Assembly (NCBI GenBank): GCA_964614415.1 | Contig: CAZTLE010000076.1 | Coordinates: forward strand, 1 to 17,624 | Direction of reading: 5' to 3' | Origin: CAZTLE01 sp964614415 | Lineage (GTDB): Bacteria; Bacteroidota; Bacteroidia; Flavobacteriales; Flavobacteriaceae | Length of the DNA: 17,624 bases | In this document: positions 1 to 9,036 of the stretch, piece after piece | Numbering within the stretch: the stretch's first letter is position 1 | How the letters are laid out: the number at the start of each line of letters is the position of its first letter | Position numbers and translations under genes: made by a program | Notes under the pieces: generated by a model | Told to the model about the DNA's origin: nothing | Database searches by the model: none | The model's input: only the letters and a program-made list of their open reading frames with translations

Positions 1-189
1 GCCGTCGTCACTTTGCTCATGATCTCTTACATGCTTTCCGACAATTGGACGAACGACGATGAGAGGATCACAAACACCAATAGCAAGGAACTCAGGGAAG
101 ATGCCGAATTCGCATTGCTGCTACTTTCCTCCAAACTCAATGAAGGCAGCAATTTCTTTACACTTAAAAACAATGAAAATGACCAGTAA
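1..189 (+). CDS. C-terminal end of a small membrane protein (5'-truncated)
   Basis: An open frame enters from the left edge and ends at TAA 187-189, giving the last 62 residues of a protein. It begins inside a hydrophobic stretch (AVVTLLMISYML), which looks like a transmembrane helix, followed by a polar tail rich in Asn, Glu and Lys. The next gene overlaps its end by several bases, so the two are probably translationally coupled. In Bacteroidota a DUF4252 gene is often preceded by a sigma-70 factor gene and a small membrane protein that may act as its anti-sigma factor. That role is an inference from position; nothing in the visible residues proves it. Confidence 0.6.
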   Translation, partial: AVVTLLMISYMLSDNWTNDDERITNTNSKELREDAEFALLLLSSKLNEGSNFFTLKNNENDQ

Positions 190-751
190 GAAAAGTAAAA
201 TAATAATTCGTGCTAAGCGAGTTCTAATCGCCTTGTTGTTCTTTGTAACACTTCAGCTATCAGCACAAAACAATGCGGTCGCAAAGCATTTTGACGATTT
301 TATCGCAAAACACAGTGTTAAGATCAGCTATGTAAGTCAGGATATGTTCAACACCATCATGAAAAAGAACGAGGACGAATACGAAAAGGAGTTGACTGAC
401 GTCATGCGGTCTCTGTCATCCCTCCATGTGGTCACTTCCTACAAGAAAAACCCGGATAGACAATACAACGAGGCCATGAAGGTCATGCGAAAAACCGACT
501 ACGAATTGCTATTCACCAAAGAGGATCAGGTAGATAAGTTCAGTCTTTTCATCAAGAAAAAAAGAAATAAAATCAACGAAATGGTCCTTGTAGCCCGTGA
601 CCACGTCGACTTTGTGATATTGGATATTACCGGAGATATAGACTTGAACAGTATCGTGTATCTGGGAGAGGCCCTGCATTTTCAGGGAAGTGAGTTCCTT
701 GACCAAATGAACCTGAGCGAAGCCGAACTCAGAAAACTACACATCGACTGA
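173..751 (+). CDS. DUF4252 domain protein, exported
   Basis: The 192-residue protein carries a basic N-terminus, a hydrophobic core (VLIALLFFVTL) and a likely signal-peptide end at LSAQ near residue 32. The mature part resembles the DUF4252 family: an N-terminal amphipathic section, a central Lys/Glu-rich region and the C-terminal motif VDFVILDITGDIDL followed by LGEAL. DUF4252 proteins are exported envelope proteins of unknown biochemical role, usually downstream of a sigma factor and its partner. The frame is open back to base 59, but I chose ATG 173 (or the in-frame ATG 179) because the signal peptide then sits correctly and the overlap with the upstream stop suggests coupling. The spacer to the next gene is only 17 bases. 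Confidence 0.75.
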   Translation: MKMTSKKSKIIIRAKRVLIALLFFVTLQLSAQNNAVAKHFDDFIAKHSVKISYVSQDMFNTIMKKNEDEYEKELTDVMRSLSSLHVVTSYKKNPDRQYNEAMKVMRKTDYELLFTKEDQVDKFSLFIKKKRNKINEMVLVARDHVDFVILDITGDIDLNSIVYLGEALHFQGSEFLDQMNLSEAELRKLHID

Positions 752-768
752 TAAAACATCCTTACGTT

Positions 769-3192
769 ATGAAAATCAACTATGCCTGGTTAATTATTCC
801 GGTGTTGCTACTATTGCTAAAGGTAGATCTTGCGCAGGGTCAAATTCGAGGTTCCGTATATGATATTGACGATTCCCCGATCGAGTTTGCCAATGTTCTT
901 GTCATCAAATACAGAGACTCGAGTTTGGTGAAAGCCCAACTATCTGATCCCGGCGGTGGATTTGCCTTTGAGGGTATTAGTGCCGACTCCCTCCGTGTAG
1001 TGATTTCACATTTGTCCTACAACACCTGGGAAAGCTCCCTGCTTGTACGAGCTGACCTCCCCCTCGATCTGGGAAAGATCAAATTGGACCGCTCGGAAAA
1101 CGCGCTTGGCGAAGTCACTATAACTGCGGAAAAGCCCTTTATGGAGATGAGGCCTGATAAATTGGTCGTGAACATCAATAAGGACGGGCAGTTTCTTGGA
1201 AACAGCGCCTTTGAGATCATGGAAAAACTTCCGGGCTTATCGGTAGACTTCCTAAGTGGTCGTATCAATATTCAAGGGAAGCAAGGCAGTACGGTACTTA
1301 TAAACGGGAGAGCGACGAACTTATCGCCCGAAGATATTGCAGTTCTATTGAGAAGCACCACTTCCGAAGAGATTGAACAGGTAGAAATAATCACCAATCC
1401 ATCCGCCAAATACGATGCCGCAGGAACTGCAGGTGTTATCAACATCATTCTTCGGAAGAATGAAAAAGAAGGGTTAAACGGAAGTGCGAGGGCGAATATT
1501 CAGCAGGGTATCTATTTTAAATATGGAACGGGACTAAGTCTGAACTACCGCAGAAAAAAGTGGAATGTCTACGGATCTTATAATATTCAGGACAGGAAAG
1601 ACTTCACCAACATAACTTATGATCAAAGTTTCGGACAGGCGGAGTCGGTTCTGATCTCCCGTCAGGAAAGCAACCGTATTTTCAATGTAGTTCCTCAAAA
1701 CTTTTCCCTGGGTATTGATTTCAACGCTACCGACAATCTGGATATTAACTTCCTCTTTAATGGAGCAGCCACCAACTTTAACAGCCCTCAGAAAAACCTA
1801 ACTACATTCTCAAACTTGCAAGGAGACGTGGAATCATCGGCTTTTACACGTTCAATGGTTGATAATCTGAATAACAACTATTCCTTCAACCTCAATGTCG
1901 TAAAAGTAAATGATGACAAAAGCTCCCGGTTGAGCCTAAATCTGGACTACACGCTATACGACCGGGACAACGATCAATTCTTTACTACTGAATTTTTTGA
2001 CGAGAACGGGAGTCCTACGGGAGAATTAAATCAGCTGCGAATTGAGATCCCATCGAACATCGATATCTGGTCCGTACAGGGAGATTATTCGAAGACCTTT
2101 GAAAACAACTCAGCTATTGAAGTCGGCGGAAAGTGGAGCAATGTGGTCAACGACAACTTTCCGAAGTTCTTCAATGTGGATCAGGGTACCGAAACCCTGG
2201 ACACAGATCTAACCAATCATTTTGTCTATGACGAAACGATTTCTGCTCTGTATGCCGATTATTCAAAAGAATTTACCGGCTCAAGTCTAAAAGTAGGGCT
2301 GCGCATGGAAAATACTGTCGGGATTGGAGATCAGAAAATAACCAATGAACGATTCAAACGAACGTATCTGGAGTTTTTCCCCACCGTGTTTTTCCAAACA
2401 GATATCTCGGAAAACCACGCCATGTCGTTTGCTTACGGAAGAAGGATCGACAGGCCATCTTATAATGACCTCAATCCCTATCGATTGTTCTTAGACCAGT
2501 TTAGTCTGTGGGAGGGGAACCCAATGTTAGGACCCCAATTCACTAGTAATTTTGAAGTTTCTCATCAATACAAGCGCAATCTTGTTAGTAAGCTGTCCTA
2601 TACGAGAACCAGGGATGTCATTAGTGATATCATCTTACAAAATGATGACACCCAGGTCACTACTCAGACCAAAAGGAATCTCAATACCTTTTCACAGCTA
2701 AACTTGTCTTTGTCGGCGTCATTTAAGCCTTTCGACTGGTGGAACAGCAATGCATCGGGCTCCATTTTCAACAATCAATATGAGGGCGTATATCTGGAGG
2801 AAGACTTTGAACTTGATCGATTGGGCTTCTTGATTAGCAATAACAATACGTTCAAGATATCTCCTCAAATTAACGCCAATCTCAACCTGAGATATAACTC
2901 CGAAGCCTTAACCGGCATTGAAGAATCTCTTTCCAGTTACAGTATCAGTACCGGAGTCACCAGAACATCTGAAGATAAACGTACCTCCATCAGAGTAAGT
3001 ATTTCAGACATATTTTATGGCAGAAGGGGCGGCGGAGTGACCCTCATCAATAGTTTGGACAGAAGATCATTGGTGCGGTTTGACAGCAGGGTCCTACGCC
3101 TGAGCTTCACCTACAACTTTGGGAAGAATACGGTGCCCCGTGCCAAGCGAAGGAGAAGCGCCATAGATGAAGAGAAGAACCGAACCTTTTAA
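769..3192 (+). CDS. Outer-membrane beta-barrel (TonB-receptor-like) protein
   Basis: The protein has 807 residues and a signal peptide ending near residue 25 (LAQGQ). Residues 26 to about 110 form a carboxypeptidase-like regulatory domain (IRGSVYD...PIEFANV). From about 112 to 235 there is a plug-like domain with EVTITAEKP, LINGRATNLSPEDI and AAGTAGVINIILRK. The remainder is rich in alternating aromatic and polar strands ending in LRLSFTYNFGK, as expected for a 20-plus-stranded barrel. This matches the outer-membrane beta-barrel family (OMP_b-brl type) common in flavobacteria, which is related to TonB-dependent receptors, though the substrate cannot be read from sequence. The C-terminus is a basic tail (KRRRSAIDEEKNRTF) beyond the last strand. 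It lies inside the operon, 17 bases after DUF4252 and 21 bases before yceI. Confidence 0.85.
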   Translation: MKINYAWLIIPVLLLLLKVDLAQGQIRGSVYDIDDSPIEFANVLVIKYRDSSLVKAQLSDPGGGFAFEGISADSLRVVISHLSYNTWESSLLVRADLPLDLGKIKLDRSENALGEVTITAEKPFMEMRPDKLVVNINKDGQFLGNSAFEIMEKLPGLSVDFLSGRINIQGKQGSTVLINGRATNLSPEDIAVLLRSTTSEEIEQVEIITNPSAKYDAAGTAGVINIILRKNEKEGLNGSARANIQQGIYFKYGTGLSLNYRRKKWNVYGSYNIQDRKDFTNITYDQSFGQAESVLISRQESNRIFNVVPQNFSLGIDFNATDNLDINFLFNGAATNFNSPQKNLTTFSNLQGDVESSAFTRSMVDNLNNNYSFNLNVVKVNDDKSSRLSLNLDYTLYDRDNDQFFTTEFFDENGSPTGELNQLRIEIPSNIDIWSVQGDYSKTFENNSAIEVGGKWSNVVNDNFPKFFNVDQGTETLDTDLTNHFVYDETISALYADYSKEFTGSSLKVGLRMENTVGIGDQKITNERFKRTYLEFFPTVFFQTDISENHAMSFAYGRRIDRPSYNDLNPYRLFLDQFSLWEGNPMLGPQFTSNFEVSHQYKRNLVSKLSYTRTRDVISDIILQNDDTQVTTQTKRNLNTFSQLNLSLSASFKPFDWWNSNASGSIFNNQYEGVYLEEDFELDRLGFLISNNNTFKISPQINANLNLRYNSEALTGIEESLSSYSISTGVTRTSEDKRTSIRVSISDIFYGRRGGGVTLINSLDRRSLVRFDSRVLRLSFTYNFGKNTVPRAKRRRSAIDEEKNRTF

Positions 3193-3213
3193 AAACACAA
3201 TAAACTACACACT

Positions 3214-3741
3214 ATGAAAATTGCAAAACCCGGAACATTTGTTCTATTGTTTGCCCTGCTATTCACTGCGATCAGTGCAGGCCAAAGTAAGGTGTCCACA
3301 TCCGGAAACGTAAAGATATTTTCCCTCCTGGATGAATATATAGACGGTGAGTGTAAAACGGTCACAAGTACTATCGATTTGAGCCAGAAAACCATTGCAG
3401 TATCGGTATCGGTGAAAGGCTTCAAGTTTGAAAAAGCCGTAATGCAGAAGAAATTCAACAATGAAGAAAATATGAATACGGCCGTCTATCCGAAAGCCAA
3501 GTTCGTAGGAAAGATCATTTCAGAAAAAGGTCTGGAAACCGTTGGAGCACATAAAGTCGAAATTGACGGTGAGATGACCATCAAAGGAGTAACAAATAAG
3601 GTAAAAACCAATGCAATTATTGTTGTAAACAAGGACGACACTGTAGGACTTGACACCGAATTCATGTTGAACGGTTTGGATTATGACCTCACATTGAAAT
3701 ATGTCAAGGAAATGCGGATTACGGTCGATTTGAGTTATTAA
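3214..3741 (+). CDS. YceI-family periplasmic lipid-binding-like protein
   Basis: The 175-residue protein has a signal peptide (hydrophobic core LLFALLFTAIS, cleavage near residue 23). Family marks are YPKAKFVGKI at residues 92-101 and VEIDGEMTIKGVTNKV at 115-130, the core strands of the YceI lipocalin-like barrel that binds isoprenoid-type lipids in characterised members. The length is normal for the family. It follows the outer-membrane barrel gene by 21 bases and precedes the OB-fold gene by one base, so the three are almost certainly co-transcribed and probably serve the envelope together. The ligand is unknown here. Confidence 0.8.
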   Translation: MKIAKPGTFVLLFALLFTAISAGQSKVSTSGNVKIFSLLDEYIDGECKTVTSTIDLSQKTIAVSVSVKGFKFEKAVMQKKFNNEENMNTAVYPKAKFVGKIISEKGLETVGAHKVEIDGEMTIKGVTNKVKTNAIIVVNKDDTVGLDTEFMLNGLDYDLTLKYVKEMRITVDLSY

Positions 3742-3742
3742 G

Positions 3743-4201
3743 TTGAGAAGGAGATCAAAAATTATTATTGGCATACTGGCAGGGCTTGCCCTTGTCACAC
3801 TACTCTTCGTCCTTGCCTATGTTAATCAGCCACATATCGACGTCTCCAGAGCGAGAGCAGATGTAGAGATTAACATTAAACCCTTTATCGATGAGTTTTT
3901 GAACACCCCGGCTATAGCAAATGACAGATATTTTGAAACCGGGAGTTCTTTAATCATCATTTTGGAAGGAACTGTTTCCTGGATCGAAGCAGATGAAGCC
4001 AATGAAGTAACAATGGCACTGAAAGAGCCTCATCTGCCGGCAGGCATGAGGTGTTTGTTTAGGGAGTCCGGTGATTTGCCATACCTATATCCTGGTGATA
4101 AAGTTCGGGTAAAAGGCATTCTGATTTCCGGCCCCGCATATGATGAAGATTTGAAACTATATGAGGATGGATATCTCCAGGACTGCTTGATTATTGATTA
4201 G
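3743..4201 (+). CDS. Membrane-anchored OB-fold (tRNA_anti-like) protein, TTG start
   Basis: The 152-residue protein has one N-terminal transmembrane helix (about residues 7-27) after a basic MRRRSK start. The rest resembles the tRNA_anti-like OB-fold family: a first strand with LEGTVSWIEADEANEVTM, then MRCLFRES, YPGDKVRVKGILISGP, and a final strand ending DCLIID. The fold is a five-stranded barrel; many members are anchored envelope proteins with no known ligand, and nucleic-acid binding should not be assumed. No ATG fits: TTG at 3743 is one base after the yceI stop and is the only start that includes the membrane anchor, so translation probably couples to yceI. Confidence 0.7.
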   Translation: MRRRSKIIIGILAGLALVTLLFVLAYVNQPHIDVSRARADVEINIKPFIDEFLNTPAIANDRYFETGSSLIIILEGTVSWIEADEANEVTMALKEPHLPAGMRCLFRESGDLPYLYPGDKVRVKGILISGPAYDEDLKLYEDGYLQDCLIID

Positions 4202-4224
4202 GACACCAACAAAAAACATTTCCA

Positions 4225-6606
4225 ATGACAACTCTACACAAACTGAGATTCCTGATAATCCTTGTTCTCGCAACAATAACACACTCCTTCTCACAATCCA
4301 GAGGTATGACGGTAGAAGATCTGTTTAGGATCGAGGACTTTTCTGAGGTGGCGATAGACCCTTCCGGAAAATACGTCGCATATGTCATTAAAAGGTCCAA
4401 ACAGCCAAACGAGTATTATCAAAGAGACTACTTAGACCACAACGGGCGGGCCGATATTTGGTTATACGATATAGAAAACGACAACACCTTCAACCTAACC
4501 AAAGGAAAAGAGAAGGCCGAAGGTTTTTGGAATCCGGTCTGGTCTCCCGATGGTAACTACCTTGCCATGGTAAGTACGCAAGGAAATGACAATGTGAGGG
4601 TGCTCGTTTGGGAAACCGGAACCGACATCCTAAAAAGGGTTTCAGACTTCGGGCTAAATACACGCACAAAAGCTTATGGCAAAAGCACTCCTTCCCGGTT
4701 TATGGACCCTTTGATTTGGGTAAGCAACGAAGAACTGGTTTTTCAGATCCTGGGAGCCGGCCAGGTCAGTTTTAACTTCGAACTAAAGAACCGTGCGCAG
4801 CGAAAAGTGCTGGAAACATGGCCAAAGGCAGAAAGAGGATATGAGGTCACCTCACATACAATAGAAAGTGGCATCCCTATCGGGGCCGATGTGTTTAAAA
4901 AAGGCCGGGTCATTAAGGTAAACATACGGGAGAACAGCACCGATACCCTGGCTAAAGGGTATTTCTACCATTTGATTTCTAACAAAGAAAAGAACCAACT
5001 CCTTATGCAGAAAAAGGAGCAATTGAAGGTTCCCGGGATTGATAAGAAGCTGGCGTATGGGGCACTGGACGATCTGAAATTGGGCATCGGGGACCTAAAG
5101 ACTATGAGAACCCATTGGCTAAACATCGACGGGCCACGGTCAATCTCATCCCACAAATGGTCCCCAAGCGGGAGCTATATTGCCATCAAAAAACAAGCTG
5201 ACAATGAAGACTCCGGTTATGTGATTTACAATTTGAGATCGGGAAAGAACATCGATATGAATGCGGTTCGCGTTTGGTGGTTGGAAAATGACATATTGTT
5301 GGTTCAGGACGCATCTGAATCCCTGGTCAGATATGATCCGGATTCAGGTAAGCCGATGAAAAAATACAACCTGAACGCTCCGGACAAAGTGTATGTGCTC
5401 GATGAAAACAAGACTCTCTTTTTAAGCAATAAGGCGTTTCATGTGTTTAACCCCAAAAGAGGCACTTTACGCAGGCTCACCCCGAAACAATTTGAGATTC
5501 AAAGAGTTCTTTCATCTGCCACTAATGGAAGCTTTTTGGTCATAGGCAGAAACAACGATGACCCCTATAAATACTATACTGTAGATGTCAAAAACCTCAA
5601 CGCTGTTGCCCGCGTAAACAGGGTTGTACCCCCGGAGGATGGTCTGGTGTATTCAGCCTTCGATACTCGAAATAAGATTGGTGTGTATCGTCAAAGAAAC
5701 GATCAGGGAACTTTTTTATGGCTAAGTAAGAATGGAACGTTTACAAAGATCAAAGCCATAAACACCTTCGTTTCCCAAATTGACCCGGGCAAGAATGAGA
5801 TCATGGAGTATGTTGGAGCCGACGGGAATAAATTGAAAGCCATTGTACATTATCCTTCCAATTACAATCCGAACAAAAAGTACCCTGTGGTAGTTTGGGT
5901 GTATATGGGCTCAACAGTAAATACTCCTAACAGCTGGCTGTTAAACAAGCAAAAGTCCATTTATATAAACCTATTACCTCTTGCAGAACAGGGGTATATA
6001 CTATTAATCCCCAGCATGCCTAATAGCGATAGTAAATACGCAAAGGATGATTACATGGAAATGCATAAAGGAGTGCTGCCCGCTGTTAATGCCTTAATAG
6101 AAAGAGACAATGTAGATGAGGAAAGAATTGCGATTGGAGGACAAAGCTATGGTGGATATTCCGTCTTTAGTCTGCTGACGCAAACGAACAGATTCAAAAC
6201 CGCCTTCTCCCTTTCCGGACCTACCGACCTGCTTTCCCTCTACGGAAAAACCGATGTCAGATTTCGCTATGCCGACCTGCCCTATGAACATACTTTTAAT
6301 CCCAGATCTCTTGAAACCGGACAGGAATCCATCGGAGGAACACCCTGGACACTAACATGGAAGTACTTGAGGAATAGCCCTTACTATTATGCAGATAGAA
6401 TAGAAACGCCAGTTTTGATCATACAGGGAGATCTCGATTTTGTGCCTATCGAACAAGGAGAATCAATATTCATGGCGCTCTACAGGCAAGGCAAAAGAGC
6501 AAGATTCGTAAGGTACTGGGGTGAAGGCCATGAATTCATGTCTCCTGCAAATATTACCGATATGTGGCAGCACATCTTTACCTGGCTCGAAGAATCTATG
6601 GATTAA
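4225..6606 (+). CDS. Prolyl oligopeptidase (S9) family serine peptidase, secreted
   Basis: The 793-residue protein begins with a signal peptide (LIILVLATITHSFSQS). Residues 25 to about 540 look like the beta-propeller, with propeller motifs such as VAIDPSGKYVAY and NPVWSPDGNYLAMVS. The C-terminal alpha/beta-hydrolase domain (about 545-793) has the nucleophile in GGQSYGGYS (Ser641), the acid in IIQGDLDFVP (Asp738) and the base in WGEGHEF (His769), so the triad is complete. S9 enzymes cut short peptides or remove N-terminal dipeptides; the exact specificity is unknown. The length fits DPP/acylaminoacyl-peptidase-type members of flavobacteria. It is the last gene of the + strand run, 23 bases after the OB-fold gene, and ends opposite a convergent gene. 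Confidence 0.9.
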   Translation: MTTLHKLRFLIILVLATITHSFSQSRGMTVEDLFRIEDFSEVAIDPSGKYVAYVIKRSKQPNEYYQRDYLDHNGRADIWLYDIENDNTFNLTKGKEKAEGFWNPVWSPDGNYLAMVSTQGNDNVRVLVWETGTDILKRVSDFGLNTRTKAYGKSTPSRFMDPLIWVSNEELVFQILGAGQVSFNFELKNRAQRKVLETWPKAERGYEVTSHTIESGIPIGADVFKKGRVIKVNIRENSTDTLAKGYFYHLISNKEKNQLLMQKKEQLKVPGIDKKLAYGALDDLKLGIGDLKTMRTHWLNIDGPRSISSHKWSPSGSYIAIKKQADNEDSGYVIYNLRSGKNIDMNAVRVWWLENDILLVQDASESLVRYDPDSGKPMKKYNLNAPDKVYVLDENKTLFLSNKAFHVFNPKRGTLRRLTPKQFEIQRVLSSATNGSFLVIGRNNDDPYKYYTVDVKNLNAVARVNRVVPPEDGLVYSAFDTRNKIGVYRQRNDQGTFLWLSKNGTFTKIKAINTFVSQIDPGKNEIMEYVGADGNKLKAIVHYPSNYNPNKKYPVVVWVYMGSTVNTPNSWLLNKQKSIYINLLPLAEQGYILLIPSMPNSDSKYAKDDYMEMHKGVLPAVNALIERDNVDEERIAIGGQSYGGYSVFSLLTQTNRFKTAFSLSGPTDLLSLYGKTDVRFRYADLPYEHTFNPRSLETGQESIGGTPWTLTWKYLRNSPYYYADRIETPVLIIQGDLDFVPIEQGESIFMALYRQGKRARFVRYWGEGHEFMSPANITDMWQHIFTWLEESMD

Positions 6607-6675
6607 CGAATCAGAACTATCGTTCGGGATGTATTTAATGTTCCACTTTCTCTTCGACTTTGTTCGATTTGAAAA

Positions 6676-8142
6676 TCAATCCGTTCGATCAAACACATAA
6701 CGGTTGTTATAGGTAAATTCAACCATTGTCCCCTGATCATCTTTCTTGAAGGCGAGATAATCCCCATCGTTTATCTCTCTGAATTCGTGGTCGCTTACCG
6801 GATAAAATGTGAGTACTTCCCCGGTTATCTTATCGGTAACTATTAGTTTTCTATCCTTTGTATTTATCTCAACCAGATAATCACCAACGCCGGGAACCTG
6901 CTCGTTCATTTTAAAGTTTCCGGTAAAACTTCGTAAGGCTTCTTCTGACAGGTCAATCGTTTTTATAATTTCAGGCTTTGCCATATCCCACCCGTAATAA
7001 TCGGACACCGCTCGAATTACTTCTCCCATTAACGAGGTGCCGTTATCGGCATTGGTCATCACTATTACACCGTGCCCCTGATACGCAAAGGCCGCCATAT
7101 TATTACTGAATCCGGCATTCTTACCTCCGTGCCCGAACATCAAAGAATCGCCTTCTTTGCGTAAGGAGGGTCCTAATCCCCAGTCTCTTTCGTGCTTCGT
7201 AAGCATCTTCTCTATGGTTTGTCTGGACAGTACTCCATCTTCCTTGCCGGACATGATCTGTTGTACTTCCATGCAGTACTTAGCCAGATCTATAGGTGTT
7301 GTCCATAAACCAGCCGCGGCTTGCTCGGGGTAGTTGTTCCAGAGGCCTTCAATGAGGTTTCCTTCGTGATCATAGGCCGCACTCGCCTGATCGTGCCATT
7401 TCGCAGACAAAGGTTGTTCAAAAGTGCTGTTCGACATTCCCATGGCTGGAAGAATGTACCTGGCGGAATAGTCGGCCAGTGTCATTCCGGAGATATCTTC
7501 TACTACTTTTTCCATAATCGTATATCCTCCACCTGAGTAGCGCCAGTTCGTTCCAGGTTCGGTATCTACGGTAATTACGTCGGTATTTCCTTTACCATTC
7601 AGGACCTCAACATCCGAAGGGAAGTTATCTGTTTGCTTATATCCCGGAAATCCATGGACTGTGGTACCGGCCGTATGTGTTAGTAATCTGCGCAGTGTAA
7701 CTTTTTCGGTTTCGGTAAACTCAGTCTCGGGAACTTTCCAATCGGTCAAATACGTATTGACGTCGACATCAAGATCGGCTTTGCCCTCATCCACCAACTT
7801 CAGGATCGCCAATGCCGCAACCGGCTTGCTTATGGAACCTGCCTGGAACAGTGTATTCGTGTCCACCATAGTGCCCGATTCGCTATTGGCAACTCCGTAC
7901 CCCCTGGCCCAACGTATTTTCCCATCTTTAAATACGGCAACGCTCACTCCCGGTACGTTGAGTGTCTTCATCCTATCGTCGAGTTTCATTGCGGGAATCT
8001 CCTCACCTGCCAGCACGATTCTGGGAACCAGGCTGTTCTCGATCGTCTGAATCTCCGTGTTGAGTTCTTTGCTTTCTATTGCCTGCTGGGCGTAAAATAT
8101 TGTGGTAGTAAGAACTAGAAATACTGATAGGACCTGTTTCAT
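6676..8142 (-). CDS. Serine hydrolase, beta-lactamase/class C-like fold
   Basis: The 488-residue protein starts with a signal peptide (VLSVFLVLTTTIFYAQ). The catalytic SxxK is AGSISK, giving nucleophile Ser103 and Lys106. The second motif is RYSGGGY (Tyr202), and the third is FGHGGKNAGF (His338-Gly339-Gly340), as in class C beta-lactamase-related peptidases and esterases. LLTHTAGT at about 154-160 is also typical. A C-terminal lipocalin-like extension follows (about residues 400-488). Such proteins act in the periplasm or outside on peptides or esters; actual beta-lactam hydrolysis is not implied. It faces the S9 peptidase gene with 69 bases between stop codons and is divergent from the response regulator. 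Confidence 0.88.
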   Translation of the reverse strand: MKQVLSVFLVLTTTIFYAQQAIESKELNTEIQTIENSLVPRIVLAGEEIPAMKLDDRMKTLNVPGVSVAVFKDGKIRWARGYGVANSESGTMVDTNTLFQAGSISKPVAALAILKLVDEGKADLDVDVNTYLTDWKVPETEFTETEKVTLRRLLTHTAGTTVHGFPGYKQTDNFPSDVEVLNGKGNTDVITVDTEPGTNWRYSGGGYTIMEKVVEDISGMTLADYSARYILPAMGMSNSTFEQPLSAKWHDQASAAYDHEGNLIEGLWNNYPEQAAAGLWTTPIDLAKYCMEVQQIMSGKEDGVLSRQTIEKMLTKHERDWGLGPSLRKEGDSLMFGHGGKNAGFSNNMAAFAYQGHGVIVMTNADNGTSLMGEVIRAVSDYYGWDMAKPEIIKTIDLSEEALRSFTGNFKMNEQVPGVGDYLVEINTKDRKLIVTDKITGEVLTFYPVSDHEFREINDGDYLAFKKDDQGTMVEFTYNNRYVFDRTD

Positions 8143-8164
8143 GGTTTTAACTTTTAAGGAATGG

Positions 8165-8183
8165 ATTGAGAAAACATCTCAAT
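8165..8183. repeat. Inverted repeat in the leader of the serine hydrolase gene
   Basis: ATTGAGA at 8165-8171 and TCTCAAT at 8177-8183 form perfect 7-base arms around a 5-base loop, 22-41 bases upstream of the serine hydrolase start. It could be an operator or a small leader hairpin. The evidence is symmetry alone. Confidence 0.35.
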
Positions 8184-8319
8184 TAAGATAACGAATAATC
8201 CCGGCCTTCGTTACATTAGAACACGCGTAACTTTTAATTCGGGTTGAATTCTGTTTGGAAATGGGAGAACGGAATTTGAATTTGCTCTCCATAAAATCGT
8301 AACTGGAAAAACCACCTTG

Positions 8320-8343
8320 TCGATAATTTCGATAACTTCGTAA
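8320..8343. repeat. Three 9-base-period repeats before the response regulator
   Basis: TCGATAA at 8320, TCGATAA at 8329 and TCGTAA at 8338 repeat every 9 bases, about 45-70 bases upstream of the response-regulator ATG in the divergent 246-base spacer. Two of them overlap weak TAnnTT-like boxes, so they may mark a promoter or a regulator site. No other clear promoter was found in this spacer. Confidence 0.35.
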
Positions 8344-8388
8344 TCCCAGACCAGCTAATATTCATTACTCTTATACCCGTATTATTCA

Positions 8389-9036
8389 ATGGATAAAGCT
8401 TCACTTACTATTGTTATCGCCGATGATCATCCCATGCTGTTAAAAGGATTATACGAAGAACTTATGAGCAATGGATACAATGTAATTGGGCAGGCTGCCG
8501 ACGGAATGAAGGCATTTGAATTAATTCTTACAGAGAAGCCCGATCTGGCCATATTGGATATAGACATGCCCGTGCTGTCGGGATTTGAAGTCATCAAAAT
8601 GGCCAAGGAAAAAGAAGTCTCTACAAAGTTTATCGTACTTTCTTTTCACAAGGAAGCCGAATACATCACCCAGGCGCGAACCCTTAATATTGATGGGTAT
8701 CTTCTAAAGGAAGATTCCTTTTTTGAGATTGAACGTTGCATCGACAGCGTATCACAAGGGACTCCGTACTTCAGTCAGTCCTTCCAGACCGAAGCTCTGA
8801 AAAGCGCCAGTACGGAATTAAGAAAACTCTCGATCCTAACACCCTCCGAACTGACTATTTTGAAAATGGTCGCTCAACAATTCTCTACTACTTCTATTGC
8901 CGAAAAGCTCTCTGTATCGCCCAGAACTATAGAGAAGCATCGAAGTAATATTATTATTAAGCTCGAAATAAAGACCGGCACCAATGCTCTGACCAATTGG
9001 GCCATTACCAATAAAAAAACCATCATGGAAATGTGA
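8389..9036 (+). CDS. NarL/LuxR-type two-component response regulator
   Basis: The 215-residue protein has a receiver domain (about 6-125) with the acidic pair in IADDH (Asp12, Asp13), phospho-acceptor Asp57 in LAILDIDMP, the switch Ser85 in IVLSFHKE and the conserved Lys107 in GYLLKED. A GerE-type helix-turn-helix (about 148-205) follows, with LTPSELTILKMVAQ and the recognition region IAEKLSVSPRTIEKHRSNI. All phosphorylation residues are present, so it should be a working DNA-binding regulator. The usual partner kinase gene is absent: only a broken kinase fragment follows. It is divergent from the serine hydrolase. I infer, from proximity and the LuxR-type output domain, that it may bind the ACGT-box promoters at 9378, 9832 and 10702. 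Confidence 0.92.
   Translation: MDKASLTIVIADDHPMLLKGLYEELMSNGYNVIGQAADGMKAFELILTEKPDLAILDIDMPVLSGFEVIKMAKEKEVSTKFIVLSFHKEAEYITQARTLNIDGYLLKEDSFFEIERCIDSVSQGTPYFSQSFQTEALKSASTELRKLSILTPSELTILKMVAQQFSTTSIAEKLSVSPRTIEKHRSNIIIKLEIKTGTNALTNWAITNKKTIMEM

Noticed and set aside
59..172. Upstream start at 59 for the DUF4252 protein
   Set aside because: It would overlap nearly all of the visible upstream gene and push the signal peptide deep into the protein.
8209..8231. GTTAC/GTAAC inverted repeat in the divergent spacer, possible ACGT-type site
   Set aside because: The arms are only five bases and the spacing does not match the triad; it could easily be chance.
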